DNA of 64,000 nucleotides from Pedobacter sp. Leaf216. Lineage in GTDB: Bacteria; Bacteroidota; Bacteroidia; Sphingobacteriales; Sphingobacteriaceae. The stretch lies in contig NZ_LMKM01000011.1 of assembly GCF_001421515.1 (NCBI RefSeq), positions 3,876 to 67,875 on the forward strand, in the 5' to 3' direction. Position 1 is the stretch's first letter. Each line of letters opens with the position of its first letter. Below the pieces are notes generated by a model. That model did not search any database and was not told the DNA's origin. It saw only the letters and a list, made by a program, of their open reading frames with translations. Shown in pieces: positions 44,911-54,347 of the stretch. The position numbers and the translations under genes were made by a program.

Positions 44911-45921
44911 ATGACTTACACTATAAAAATCAATCCCGGTCATAAGACAACCAAGAAAGAACAGATTGTAAATGCCTTCGTCAATGACATTGAAAGTGGT
45001 TTTTTAAAATTTAATGAAAAACTTCCTTCGATTAATGAATTTAGCAAAACCCACAAAATCGCCAGGGAAACAATTGAAAAAGCCTACAAACTGCTAAAGC
45101 AGAAAGGTTATATAATCTCAATTCCCGGGATAGGTAACTATGTCGCGAAAGGCGCAGGAAATCAAAACAAAATCCTGATGCTAGTCAATAAAATAAGCGA
45201 ATACAAAAACGACATTTATGAAGCTTTCATCAAAGTAATCGGTAGTTATGCGAAAGTAGAGCTCAAAATTTATCATTATGATCCAAAGCTTTTTAGAGAA
45301 ATTATTGTTGAAAATTTAGATCAATTTGATTACTTCGTCATTATGCCACATTTCTACGCTGGCACTCCTGAGGCTGAATTTATGGAGGTGATAGCTATGA
45401 TTGATCCTAAGAAGCTGGTCGTCCTGGATAAAGAAATTTTCATTCACGAAGAGTACATCAGCATTTATCAGGATTTTAGAAATGACATCTTTGACGCATT
45501 TTCCAAGCAAGAGGAGCTTTTTCAAAAGTATGACCATCTGAAAATCATTTTCCGGCCCGATAGTCATCATCCTGAAGAAATCCTGGATGGTGTAAAGGAG
45601 TTTGCAACAAAGCAAACCTTAAAGTTCTCCACTGTGCACCATTTTGATGTAATGGAGATTTCTCCTGGGGAAGTTTATATTACCTTAAATGATACTGATT
45701 TGGGAAAATTAATCAATAAGATTCGTATCCATGATTATACGTTGGGAAAAGAAATAGGGATCGTTTCTTTTAATGAAACGATATTAAAGGAGCTGTTAGA
45801 CATTACCGTGATTAGTACCGATTTTAAAGCAATGGGCGAAAAAGCGGGACATATGATTTTGAACAGGGAGTTAGGGAAATATAGAAATAGTTTTGTTTTT
45901 CTTAGACGTGGCTCGCTTTAG
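44911..45921 (+). CDS. GntR-family sugar-responsive repressor, 336 aa
   Basis: I prefer ATG 44911 (MTYTIKIN) to GTG 44899. The winged HTH lies at about 8-75 (KKEQIVNAFVNDIESGFL, KLPSINEFSKTHKIARETIE, KAYKLLKQKGYI). The rest is a periplasmic-binding-protein-like (LacI-type) effector domain (ILMLVNKISEYKNDIYEAF ... KEIGIVSFNETILKELLDIT ... MGEKAGHMIL). This layout is common for regulators of rhamnose, arabinose or fucose genes in Bacteroidota. It likely responds to a monosaccharide and represses the neighbouring isomerase and hydrolase genes. Confidence 0.88.
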   Translation: MTYTIKINPGHKTTKKEQIVNAFVNDIESGFLKFNEKLPSINEFSKTHKIARETIEKAYKLLKQKGYIISIPGIGNYVAKGAGNQNKILMLVNKISEYKNDIYEAFIKVIGSYAKVELKIYHYDPKLFREIIVENLDQFDYFVIMPHFYAGTPEAEFMEVIAMIDPKKLVVLDKEIFIHEEYISIYQDFRNDIFDAFSKQEELFQKYDHLKIIFRPDSHHPEEILDGVKEFATKQTLKFSTVHHFDVMEISPGEVYITLNDTDLGKLINKIRIHDYTLGKEIGIVSFNETILKELLDITVISTDFKAMGEKAGHMILNRELGKYRNSFVFLRRGSL

Positions 45922-46014
45922 ATAACATTGATAGTTGTAGTCGAGGTCGAATATTTCAACTATTCATGATTAAAAGCATCGACCTTAACTATCATTTTTT
46001 GTAATATAATGATT

Positions 46015-46345
46015 ATGAAATTATTATCTATGTTAAAATTAGCATGCTGCATGATGGTTCTCACCACTGGATTGCATCTTTTCCACAGAAAAACTTCAAC
46101 AACAGATTTGACTGTTGAGCATCAGAAAATCCGCTTTCTGCTGATTCTCCAGAGCTAAGGCTTAGTTGGAAACTGATTTTGTCAGAAAATAACACCCGTC
46201 CGGTTAATTATAGATTATGGTAAATACTAAAAAAATTTTCGGGGAAAGATGTTTGGAGTGTCTCAGGCAAAAGTGATCAATCGTTTGTTGGCGACTGGAT
46301 GTACAAGAATATAGCAGGAATAAACCTTTTGAGTATGATTGCTTG
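46015..46345 (+). pseudogene. Decayed N-terminus of a GH78 alpha-L-rhamnosidase
   Basis: ATG 46015 begins a signal-like start (MKLLSMLKLACCMMVLTTGL) and reads to DLTVEHQK. A one-frame shift gives NPLSADSPELRLSWKLILSE and NNTRPVNYRLW; another shift gives KDVWSVSGKSDQSFVGDW. These match the usual start of GH78 rhamnosidases (L..E...NPLGID...PRLSW.L......Q.AYRI; W.SGKV.SDQS). Everything after about 60-100 residues is missing, including the catalytic barrel. It lies between the GntR gene and the isomerase gene, in a locus with two GH106 rhamnosidases. Confidence 0.6.
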
Positions 46346-46412
46346 TTCATATTTTTTCTTAATCTCGATCATGTGTTGACCTTGGTTTGGTATAAATGCC
46401 ATTATTCGGTAA

Positions 46413-47861
46413 TTAACAAACCTGAACAGTTTCAATTTTTAAAATACTTCCTAGCTTTATAATTTTAGATGCTATGTTTCCACTTCCGATAGCACAATGG
46501 TGCGCCGGTCCTTCGCTGTTCCATTTTTCAACGAAATTTCTGGCCCCAACGCTAAAACTATATCTGCTATTTGTATTTCCTATTTCCAGAATCTCTCCGC
46601 TCACCGATTCACCCTCGGCTACAAGCAACTTCAATTTTCCCCCCGAGGCTTCCACCACGGAAAGTAGTGTTACCGGACCGTGCTTTACCGACATTTCTAC
46701 TGATAAGCCATTTCCTACTTTTCCATGATATACTTGCAACGGTTTGACTTTAATTTTTCCTTCGGCAATTTTTGGATGGCAGGGCCCATCGTGTCCCATG
46801 AGTACCACATCGTCAATATAGTCCATCGCATAATACTCGGTAAAGGATCCACCCGCTCCAAAGCTATCCATGATTTTCATGGCTTGTGCGTTTTTGATTT
46901 CGTACTCGCCAGCAACAGGAATATGCTTTCCCGTTAGAATAGAATTGCCGAGAATTACTGAAGTCGCCGTGTTTTCATTTGCAGGGTTGCCCGTGCCTTT
47001 ATGGTAATAGGCTAAAGATCCAAGTTGATATTTTTCAGTTAATTTATCCAAAGCGACTGCTGTTGCTGCAGCTCTATTTAATTCTTCTGACGCACAATCT
47101 ACTTGTACATCGAAGGAATCGTAAAATTCCGCTAACTTAAGTTCTGTTTCCTCAGCTGTTATCAACTCGCGAATCTGAGACAATTCGTCGATCTCTATCA
47201 CTTCCATATGGCCACCAAAGGTCGCGCATTGCAGTGTGAGATCCGTATAAATATCCATCATGCCACCATAATAATTGCCCATGATCCCCATCCGGTTATA
47301 GTACATGATCCTTGCTACCCTGGCTGCCTCTACCCATTCTTCAATTTCTTTCCAAACATGAGGGTCGTTCTTAAGCATACCTGTTATTTGATGGAAAGGA
47401 ATGTTGCTTCGATTGAATACATTGGCAATTTCCGGCACAGAGCATGAGGAGCAGTGAGCCAACCATTCTCCTGTCATCTGTGTTCTATTCTCCAGGTGAT
47501 TAAATGTTTTATAATTTATGCTAGCCTCAGGCGATAAATTGAGCACGATTACCGGTACCTTAGCTTTTTTAACCACGGGCAAAACCGTTGCCGATAGGGC
47601 ATAGGTAGATACGTATAAAAATAAAATATCGACGTCTTCAGCTTTGAATTGATCTCCAGCCTCGAAAGCCCGTTCTGGCGTATCAATAAGGCCGAGATTG
47701 AGAATATCTGCATCAAATTTCTCTAATCCATTGGCAACAACCTCGAGGTAGCCCAATAGTGTAGCCTTTAACCCATCAAATTGTTCCCAGTAAGCTTGCA
47801 AGCCAATACCGAATAAACCAATCTTAACCTTTGTTTTTGTGTGCATGTTCGATTTAATCAT
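46413..47861 (-). CDS. L-arabinose/L-fucose isomerase-family protein, 482 aa
   Basis: ATG 47861 follows the upstream stop by one base; MHTKTK at 47846 is also possible. The N-domain KVKIGLFGIGLQAYWEQF, the middle EWVEAARVARIMYYNRMGIM and the C-domain SFTEYYAMDYIDDVVLMGHD, HGPVTLLSVVEASGGKLKLL and NTNSRYSFSVGARNFVEKWN follow the aldose-ketose isomerase family to which AraA and FucI belong. Metal ligands are probably the Glu/Asp and His in the MGHDGPCH block. It should turn a released aldose into a ketose in the cytoplasm. It lies directly downstream of two rhamnosidases, yet it is not of the RhaA type, so its substrate may be another sugar. Confidence 0.8.
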   Translation of the reverse strand: MIKSNMHTKTKVKIGLFGIGLQAYWEQFDGLKATLLGYLEVVANGLEKFDADILNLGLIDTPERAFEAGDQFKAEDVDILFLYVSTYALSATVLPVVKKAKVPVIVLNLSPEASINYKTFNHLENRTQMTGEWLAHCSSCSVPEIANVFNRSNIPFHQITGMLKNDPHVWKEIEEWVEAARVARIMYYNRMGIMGNYYGGMMDIYTDLTLQCATFGGHMEVIEIDELSQIRELITAEETELKLAEFYDSFDVQVDCASEELNRAAATAVALDKLTEKYQLGSLAYYHKGTGNPANENTATSVILGNSILTGKHIPVAGEYEIKNAQAMKIMDSFGAGGSFTEYYAMDYIDDVVLMGHDGPCHPKIAEGKIKVKPLQVYHGKVGNGLSVEMSVKHGPVTLLSVVEASGGKLKLLVAEGESVSGEILEIGNTNSRYSFSVGARNFVEKWNSEGPAHHCAIGSGNIASKIIKLGSILKIETVQVC

Positions 47862-47862
47862 T

Positions 47863-50844
47863 TTAATTTTGAACAATTTTTACGGGGCCAATCAAGCCCG
47901 ATGGCAATAAAGGACTATCGGCCTTATACTGTCTTGTGGTGGTAAAACTCCACCTGCCGCTGGTTCTCGGCGATCCATTCAATAGCCATTCTGGCCATTT
48001 ATTGCCAATAATTCCGTCGTAAGGCTTCTGTTCGTCGCCTATTAATCTGTTGGCCCATAGATTGATCACTTCTATTTCGAGTTTATTTTTGCCTTTTTTG
48101 ATGAAATCCGAGATGTCGAGTCGCCAAGGTGCTGTCCATAACGTGCCAATTTCTTCTCCGTTTAAGTTTACCCTTGCGATATTTTTTACCTCACCTAGAT
48201 CAATAAATATTTGTTTTTTTTCATTCACACTAAACTCAAATGTTTGATGGTAGGTAGCTGATCCGGAATAATATTTTACGCCTTCTAGATTACTTTTGCT
48301 CCAATCCATTAGATCATCTGCAATGATTTCTTTTGGACCGCCCCATTTTTCATCGAAATTTATTTTCCATTGTCCGTTTAAGGTTTGTAAAACCTTTTCA
48401 TTTGATGCAATGGTCTGACTGGCACTCCATTTATTTTCTTTTGAAAAAACAATAAAAGCACTTTCGTAGGGATCTAATTTTATTGGAACATTGGTTTTGC
48501 CATTGCTGAGTTTAAAATCGGTAAGTTGTTTTGTTGTTCCGTTTATTGCGTTCCAAAGTTCCGGAGTGCCTTTTGTGCTTCTAAACTCACAGTTTTCTTG
48601 AATGGCTTTGTTTGTGGCATTTGAAACAAAGTAGATATCCAACTCAGCGCTGGTACGATGTGTATATCTGATATTCCCATCATTCTTGAAATCCTCCTCA
48701 ACACCTTTTGATTTTAGGATAATAGCAGTTAATTCATAGTTCGGATATAGCTTATCTTGTGCTGAAAGAATGGGTTTCCCCCAAATTATGGTTCCTAATC
48801 CATATTTTCGATGTACCAAGGTATTTGGTAATTTACCCTTACCCCATATTTTATCTGCAAGAGATTTAAGTTTAATATCACATTGAGGATAATTGGTTAA
48901 GCTTGGGGAGCGTAACGGAGGATTGCCAATAACAGTTGCACCCTGCTCAATAAGGTTACTGATTTTTTCTAACAACTCTGGTGTCATCGTCTCGTAGATT
49001 GGTAAAACCATTATTTCGTAAGAAGCCCCACTTGGAAATTCGATTTTATTCCTCTTAACCGAAGCAAGCATGATTTGTGAAGGCGCTGCACCATCGAAGT
49101 TGTAACCTTTTCTATCGCCGATGGTATCACCACGAATGGCAGATAGTGGCGGTACAAATACCATGGGAGATCCCTCTGGCGTAAGATATAGTACATCTGC
49201 AACGGTTCTGCCTTGTTGTAAAAGATATTGCGAGCGGGTTACATAGTCGTGGTAACCATCTACCATTGGCCACCACGTTTGGCTGCGATCCCAATGTACT
49301 CCATAAGGCCCCATGGTTGCGCCAGGTTTTAAAGAATCAGGCAGGAACTGATTTTGAAAAGTATGGTAAACGAAACGATTAATTCCAGCTGCAAATGCCC
49401 AGTCGCCTTGATTTTTCATCGAGCCTGGATATTGTTTCCAACCTTCGTTATCCTGTGCAGTAAAAGCTTCGGCTGGTATTAAAGAACGACCCATAAGGTG
49501 ACCTACTGAGGTGGCTTCGATTACACTGTAGGTGGCATTGAAACCAAAACCTTTGCTCCAGAATTCTGCCATTGGCACATCGGCAATACTACCCAATGCC
49601 AAATCAGAAGTCGGATTCATATCATATGGTTCTATTGAAAGGCCAAGATTGCGTTTATTAGCATATTCTTTTACATGTTTAGCATGTTTTTCTAAAACCA
49701 ATTCTTGCGATGTCTGCCTTAGATCCCAAAGGAAGCGCTCGCTTTCTTTTAAGCTTCCCACAATGTTACCAGAATAAACGGGGTAGTATTTTAATGGATC
49801 ATAGCCTCTTCTTTTGGTAAATTCTTTTCTAAAATTTCCAGTCCAGTTTTGCGCACCCATTTCCCAGCTGTCCATGTGCAGGCGTTTTAAACCGCCCGTC
49901 TGCTTTTTCCTGATTGGATCGATTTTCTTAAATATTTTGCCTAAATAAGCATCCAGGTGCGCATTTAAGGCAGTTGTATCAAATTTATCGGATTCAAAAC
50001 CGATACCCGGTAAAGGGGCTGGCCGGGTGATTGCGCCATTGTTTCTGCTTCCAAATCTCATTATTTTCCATTTGCCGGCAGGGGGATTCCAGTTTAATGT
50101 TCCATTGGCAAGCATCTTCCCGGTCAAATCGATGATTTTGGATCTTTTAATTGCCGATGTCGGTTTGGCGCTTTTATTGCCATCTGCAGGCATATTTGAC
50201 CTCACATTACCCGAACTAAAGGGGGCACGTTGGTAAAGCGCTTTTTCATCAAGGTCTGCTATCTTCTCATCAGTCTTAGGTAAGGGGAAAGCCAGAACCG
50301 CCACATCTTGATAGTAATCTTTCCAGTTCTTTTTGAATTCTGGGGTAAAGTCACCTTCACCAAAGAAAGGTTTTTTAGGTTCTGGTACCGGTAATACGAT
50401 TTTTTTTTGATCACCCGAAACCACAAGTTCGCTAGAAACCAGATGCTGCATCGATTGGCTGCCTTTTACCCAAGGGCCGCCACTACCGGTCCATCCTGGT
50501 CCGATCCCTAAAGTAATTTCTATATTCAGTCTTCTGGCTTCTTTTTCAGCATGGGCAAAGAGCGTGGTCCATGCTTCACTCAAGAAATCGATTTTTCCTC
50601 TGGGAACACCGACATTAACTTCCAAAAAAATCAAATTTCCTATTCCTGCCTTTTTCATTGATTCCAAATCTTGGGTCATTGTTTCGGCAGTCATATTCCC
50701 ATCCATAAAATACCAATAAACGCCAGGTTTATACCTATCGTTTGGCTTAAAAAATTCGGATTTCATTTTTTTTAGCTGCGCGTTGGAAACGTTCGCAGCA
50801 AAGCAAAAAACTGTAAATAGAATAAATGAAAGTGTTTTGCTCAT
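47863..50844 (-). CDS. GH106 alpha-L-rhamnosidase, 993 aa
   Basis: The signal peptide ends near SNAQ. GH106 signatures are KPGVYWYFMDGNMTAETMTQ, DLESMKKAGIGNLIFLEV, LGIGPGWTGSGGPWV and DSWEMGAQNW near residue 340, where catalytic acids reside, and SIEPYDM and PAEAFTA later. The C-terminus is a beta-sandwich (FIDLGEVKNIARVNLNGEEI, GTLWTAPWRLDIS). It releases terminal alpha-L-rhamnose in the periplasm. Translational neighbour of the isomerase gene. The paralogue is encoded upstream (50967-54224). Confidence 0.9.
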   Translation of the reverse strand: MSKTLSFILFTVFCFAANVSNAQLKKMKSEFFKPNDRYKPGVYWYFMDGNMTAETMTQDLESMKKAGIGNLIFLEVNVGVPRGKIDFLSEAWTTLFAHAEKEARRLNIEITLGIGPGWTGSGGPWVKGSQSMQHLVSSELVVSGDQKKIVLPVPEPKKPFFGEGDFTPEFKKNWKDYYQDVAVLAFPLPKTDEKIADLDEKALYQRAPFSSGNVRSNMPADGNKSAKPTSAIKRSKIIDLTGKMLANGTLNWNPPAGKWKIMRFGSRNNGAITRPAPLPGIGFESDKFDTTALNAHLDAYLGKIFKKIDPIRKKQTGGLKRLHMDSWEMGAQNWTGNFRKEFTKRRGYDPLKYYPVYSGNIVGSLKESERFLWDLRQTSQELVLEKHAKHVKEYANKRNLGLSIEPYDMNPTSDLALGSIADVPMAEFWSKGFGFNATYSVIEATSVGHLMGRSLIPAEAFTAQDNEGWKQYPGSMKNQGDWAFAAGINRFVYHTFQNQFLPDSLKPGATMGPYGVHWDRSQTWWPMVDGYHDYVTRSQYLLQQGRTVADVLYLTPEGSPMVFVPPLSAIRGDTIGDRKGYNFDGAAPSQIMLASVKRNKIEFPSGASYEIMVLPIYETMTPELLEKISNLIEQGATVIGNPPLRSPSLTNYPQCDIKLKSLADKIWGKGKLPNTLVHRKYGLGTIIWGKPILSAQDKLYPNYELTAIILKSKGVEEDFKNDGNIRYTHRTSAELDIYFVSNATNKAIQENCEFRSTKGTPELWNAINGTTKQLTDFKLSNGKTNVPIKLDPYESAFIVFSKENKWSASQTIASNEKVLQTLNGQWKINFDEKWGGPKEIIADDLMDWSKSNLEGVKYYSGSATYHQTFEFSVNEKKQIFIDLGEVKNIARVNLNGEEIGTLWTAPWRLDISDFIKKGKNKLEIEVINLWANRLIGDEQKPYDGIIGNKWPEWLLNGSPRTSGRWSFTTTRQYKADSPLLPSGLIGPVKIVQN

Positions 50845-50966
50845 CGGTTATTTCGTTTTATTTCAATCATTGCTCAAGCGATTTCATGTTTATGAAGAAA
50901 TCAAAAATATAGCAATCTATCACCCGATTAAATAGAGAATTTGATAAATAGGATATACATTTTGCC

Positions 50967-53900
50967 TTATTTTTCAGTAGTATAAATTTTAACGGGGCCA
51001 ATTAATCCGGACGACTGTAAGCCTCCGGAAATATCAAAAGATTTAGCAATGCTTGCCTTACGTTTTTCTTCGGGTAGCGTACTATCCCCAATAAGTTTGT
51101 TCTTCCAAGTGTTAACTACCTTAACTTCAATTTTATTGTTCCCTTTTTTTATGGCATTGCTGATGTTAATCCGGTATGGTGCTGTCCAAACTCCACCAAC
51201 ATCTCTACCATTAATTTTAACTTTTGCAATCGCATATACCTCACCGAGATCAATCCAGGTATCTTTGTTTTTATCATTCTTTGGCGACGTAAACTCATTG
51301 GTGTAAATGGCATTGCCCGAAAAATGCTTAATGCTATCTATATTGCTTTTCGACCAATCAATAAGTGTCTTGAGTTCAACTTCCTGATATGCCTTTTCAT
51401 CTTTTGGATGAAAATTCACTTTCCAAGGTTTGTCGACAGTAATTTGATCCACAGCAATTGGATAGTTGTTCGTTTGACCAGTAGGCATTTCAGTTGTGTT
51501 GGTGAAAACTATAAAAGTACTTTCGCCTGCATCCAGTTCAATCGGTATCTCCGTAGCATTATCAACCTGTTTAGATTGAGGTAAGGTTTTGGTTTCTCCA
51601 CTTACCGGGTTCCATAGTTGAGGCGTTTTGTTCTTAACCCTAAAAGTGGCATTGGTTTGCACTTTGGTATTTCCTTGATTTGATAGGAAATAGATATCCG
51701 AACCTTCGACATTGCGATGGGTAAACTGGATAGAGTCCGGTGTTGATGTTTTGAAATCCGGTTTAATCTTCAGGTAATTAAATACCTCAGTTAAATCCAT
51801 GTCTTGAATAACTAAACCCTTTCCAAACTGGTTTATTTTGTTTTGCTTACCATCAATATTTCTCCATAACTCGCTGGCTAATGTTCTGATCTGTTGATCT
51901 GACTGTGGGAAATTTTGCATGCTAGGCGAGCGTTGCGGTTTCTTGCCTAAAAGAATAGCGCCATCTGCCACAAGTTTTTTTATTTTTTCTAAAACTTCCG
52001 GCCTGATGGTTTCGCTGTTAGGCAATACTAATACACTGTAATTTAAACCATCAGGAAGCATTAATTTTCCGTTTTGCATGTTTAGTCTGTTTTTGATTAC
52101 TTCACCATTCATGTAATCAAAAGAATAGCCTTTAGGCAGCGCAGGCGATTGTTCTCCAGTCATTTTTGGTGCGTCTTCACCAATAAAATAAGCCACATCG
52201 GCAGTATAATTTCCTTGTTGAAGCAAAAAGCCACAACGTTTTAGATATTGCAGGAATATATCCATATCGTTAAACCAAGTGTTTTTTCTGTTGAATTCTG
52301 TTCCAAACCAAGTAGCTAATCCCGGATTTCTTATTTCCTCATTTTGTGAAACGTAGACATGTAAGATGGTACTGTTTATGCCTTCAGTAAAAAAACGGTC
52401 AGCACGTTTTTTTAACAGGTCGGGATAGCGAGCGAAAGCTTTTCCCGCGGAAGTGAAAGACTCTGCAAAAACTCTTTTCTTGCCATATATATGCGCTGAA
52501 GATGAGGCGGCCCTGTTTTCAATGTTTCCTAAATCACCTTCTGCCCAAAATTCTCCTCCAATCTCATTTGCCTGTCCACCATACTGCAAAAATTCGCCAG
52601 GGAAGCCCCAATGCCCATAATTTTCCAACCATGTTGTCATTCCGTTTTTATTGCTAATATCGGTTAATCCCCCTACATAACCATAAGCTACTTCATCGGC
52701 AACAAGTCTTCTTAAATCCCACAAAAAACGATCAGATTTATCTTCGCTTCCAACAACTTTACCACTCAAAACAGGCAAATAAGGCGTTGGATCGTAACTG
52801 TAAACATTTTTGAACTTTTCTTCTAATTGATCGGTCCAGTTTTGACCGCCCATTTCATAACTGTCTGCCACCACAATTTTTAAACTTTTACGGTCCTCAA
52901 CAGGTATTTTCTTCAGAATCTCGCCAATATGGGCGTTAAAATGTTCTTCAATTCTCGGCTTACTCATCTTATCTACCTCCAGGCCACGTCCTTCGGGCGT
53001 TGCAGGTGCATTTTCAGTTCCGGTAGGTAGCATTCCAATTCTTTCTATGACCCAGTTCCCTTTTGGTGCTTTCCAGTTAAGTAAACCATTTGCATTCATA
53101 AATGAAGTGACATCGATTACTTTTTCTGGATTGATAACAAAACCTGTAGATTGATCGGGTTGAACAGGCCAATTATATGCATCGGCTAGTGGAAGTGGCG
53201 TTTGGAACATCTTCGCCAGGCTTTTTTCGGTATAGTTTTCTACTTTCGGCATTGCCGATAATCTAACTTCTGTGAGTGCACCATTTCTGCTTACCTTCGA
53301 AACCTTTAGCCTAAAACTTTGCGCATTTGTAGGTTCGATAGAAATTACAGCAGGAGCGAAGGGCGCCCAACCAACATTTACAGCTGGATTGGAACGGTCT
53401 ACACCAAAACTTTTGATGGTTTGATAGCTGTTGCCTTTTTTAATTTGCAACTCTGCGTGAAAAGAAATAGCCTGCTGGCTAATTTGAAGCTCTAAACTTC
53501 TGATGGTTTGTGGCTTATTGATTTCAATATCCAGCGTAAAGTCTGTTTCTTTTGCGAGATCGATCTTTGTTTTTTCATCATTATCGAAAAGATAATCTAA
53601 GTTAGGTAATTGCGGAGAAGAGGTAAGCCTCGCTTGACTTTTAGTGATGCTTTGGTTGAAATCCTCAGGTACTTCGTAAGCAATAACCTTTACATCCTGA
53701 AATTGCGGGTTAGGGGTTAGCAGTTGAATGGGTTTAGTTAATGGGCCCTTTATCCGTAAGCTGGATGTTGCCAGATAACGCATGGCCTGACTGGTTTTCA
53801 CCCAGGGACCTCCAGATTGACTCCAACCTGGGGCGTTAAAAATTCCAATGGTGATGTTTAGTTCGCCAGCCCTTTTTAAAGCTGCCCTTAAAATTTCCCA

Positions 53901-54224
53901 CCATTCGTTTGAAAACATTTTTATCTTGCCTTCTGCAACATCCTCTAGGAATATATTGCCGATGTAAGCACGGTTGATCCCGACCTTTTTCATTGCCTCC
54001 AAATCCTTAGTTACACCTTCTTTAGAAATATTGCCTGAGATCCAGTACCAATATGTACCTGTTGTTATGGTATCAGGAGCGACCTTAAAAATATTTTTTA
54101 CCTGCGATAAATTATTAGCTTGAAAATCGTTGTTATTTTGGGCATAAGCTAAACCGATCGAAATAAATAGGAAAGTTAAACAAAAAAAGGTTGTACGAGC
54201 TGGAAGAATTTGAAGGACTTGCAT
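50967..54224 (-). CDS. GH106 alpha-L-rhamnosidase, 1085 aa
   Basis: It has the same family layout as its neighbour: TGTYWYWISGNISKEGVTKD, DLEAMKKVGINRAYIGNI, IGIFNAPGWSQSGGPWV, a DSYEMGGQNW block and WIDLGEVYAIAKVKINGRDV at the C-terminus. It carries an extra beta domain of about 100 residues after the first third (DIEINKPQTIRSLELQISQQ), absent from the 993-residue paralogue. The two probably act on different rhamnosyl linkages of the same polysaccharide. A 122-base gap separates it from the next gene. Confidence 0.9.
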   Translation of the reverse strand: MQVLQILPARTTFFCLTFLFISIGLAYAQNNNDFQANNLSQVKNIFKVAPDTITTGTYWYWISGNISKEGVTKDLEAMKKVGINRAYIGNIFLEDVAEGKIKMFSNEWWEILRAALKRAGELNITIGIFNAPGWSQSGGPWVKTSQAMRYLATSSLRIKGPLTKPIQLLTPNPQFQDVKVIAYEVPEDFNQSITKSQARLTSSPQLPNLDYLFDNDEKTKIDLAKETDFTLDIEINKPQTIRSLELQISQQAISFHAELQIKKGNSYQTIKSFGVDRSNPAVNVGWAPFAPAVISIEPTNAQSFRLKVSKVSRNGALTEVRLSAMPKVENYTEKSLAKMFQTPLPLADAYNWPVQPDQSTGFVINPEKVIDVTSFMNANGLLNWKAPKGNWVIERIGMLPTGTENAPATPEGRGLEVDKMSKPRIEEHFNAHIGEILKKIPVEDRKSLKIVVADSYEMGGQNWTDQLEEKFKNVYSYDPTPYLPVLSGKVVGSEDKSDRFLWDLRRLVADEVAYGYVGGLTDISNKNGMTTWLENYGHWGFPGEFLQYGGQANEIGGEFWAEGDLGNIENRAASSSAHIYGKKRVFAESFTSAGKAFARYPDLLKKRADRFFTEGINSTILHVYVSQNEEIRNPGLATWFGTEFNRKNTWFNDMDIFLQYLKRCGFLLQQGNYTADVAYFIGEDAPKMTGEQSPALPKGYSFDYMNGEVIKNRLNMQNGKLMLPDGLNYSVLVLPNSETIRPEVLEKIKKLVADGAILLGKKPQRSPSMQNFPQSDQQIRTLASELWRNIDGKQNKINQFGKGLVIQDMDLTEVFNYLKIKPDFKTSTPDSIQFTHRNVEGSDIYFLSNQGNTKVQTNATFRVKNKTPQLWNPVSGETKTLPQSKQVDNATEIPIELDAGESTFIVFTNTTEMPTGQTNNYPIAVDQITVDKPWKVNFHPKDEKAYQEVELKTLIDWSKSNIDSIKHFSGNAIYTNEFTSPKNDKNKDTWIDLGEVYAIAKVKINGRDVGGVWTAPYRINISNAIKKGNNKIEVKVVNTWKNKLIGDSTLPEEKRKASIAKSFDISGGLQSSGLIGPVKIYTTEK

Positions 54225-54347
54225 ATATGTTTTTATGGTTAGTTGCTTATTAAAGTTTAAAAATCAAGAGATATCGTATTGATTTGCAGTTTATTACAAT
54301 TCAGTAAAAAGGAAAAGCACCTGCTAATCAAGATGCTTTAACCCAAA

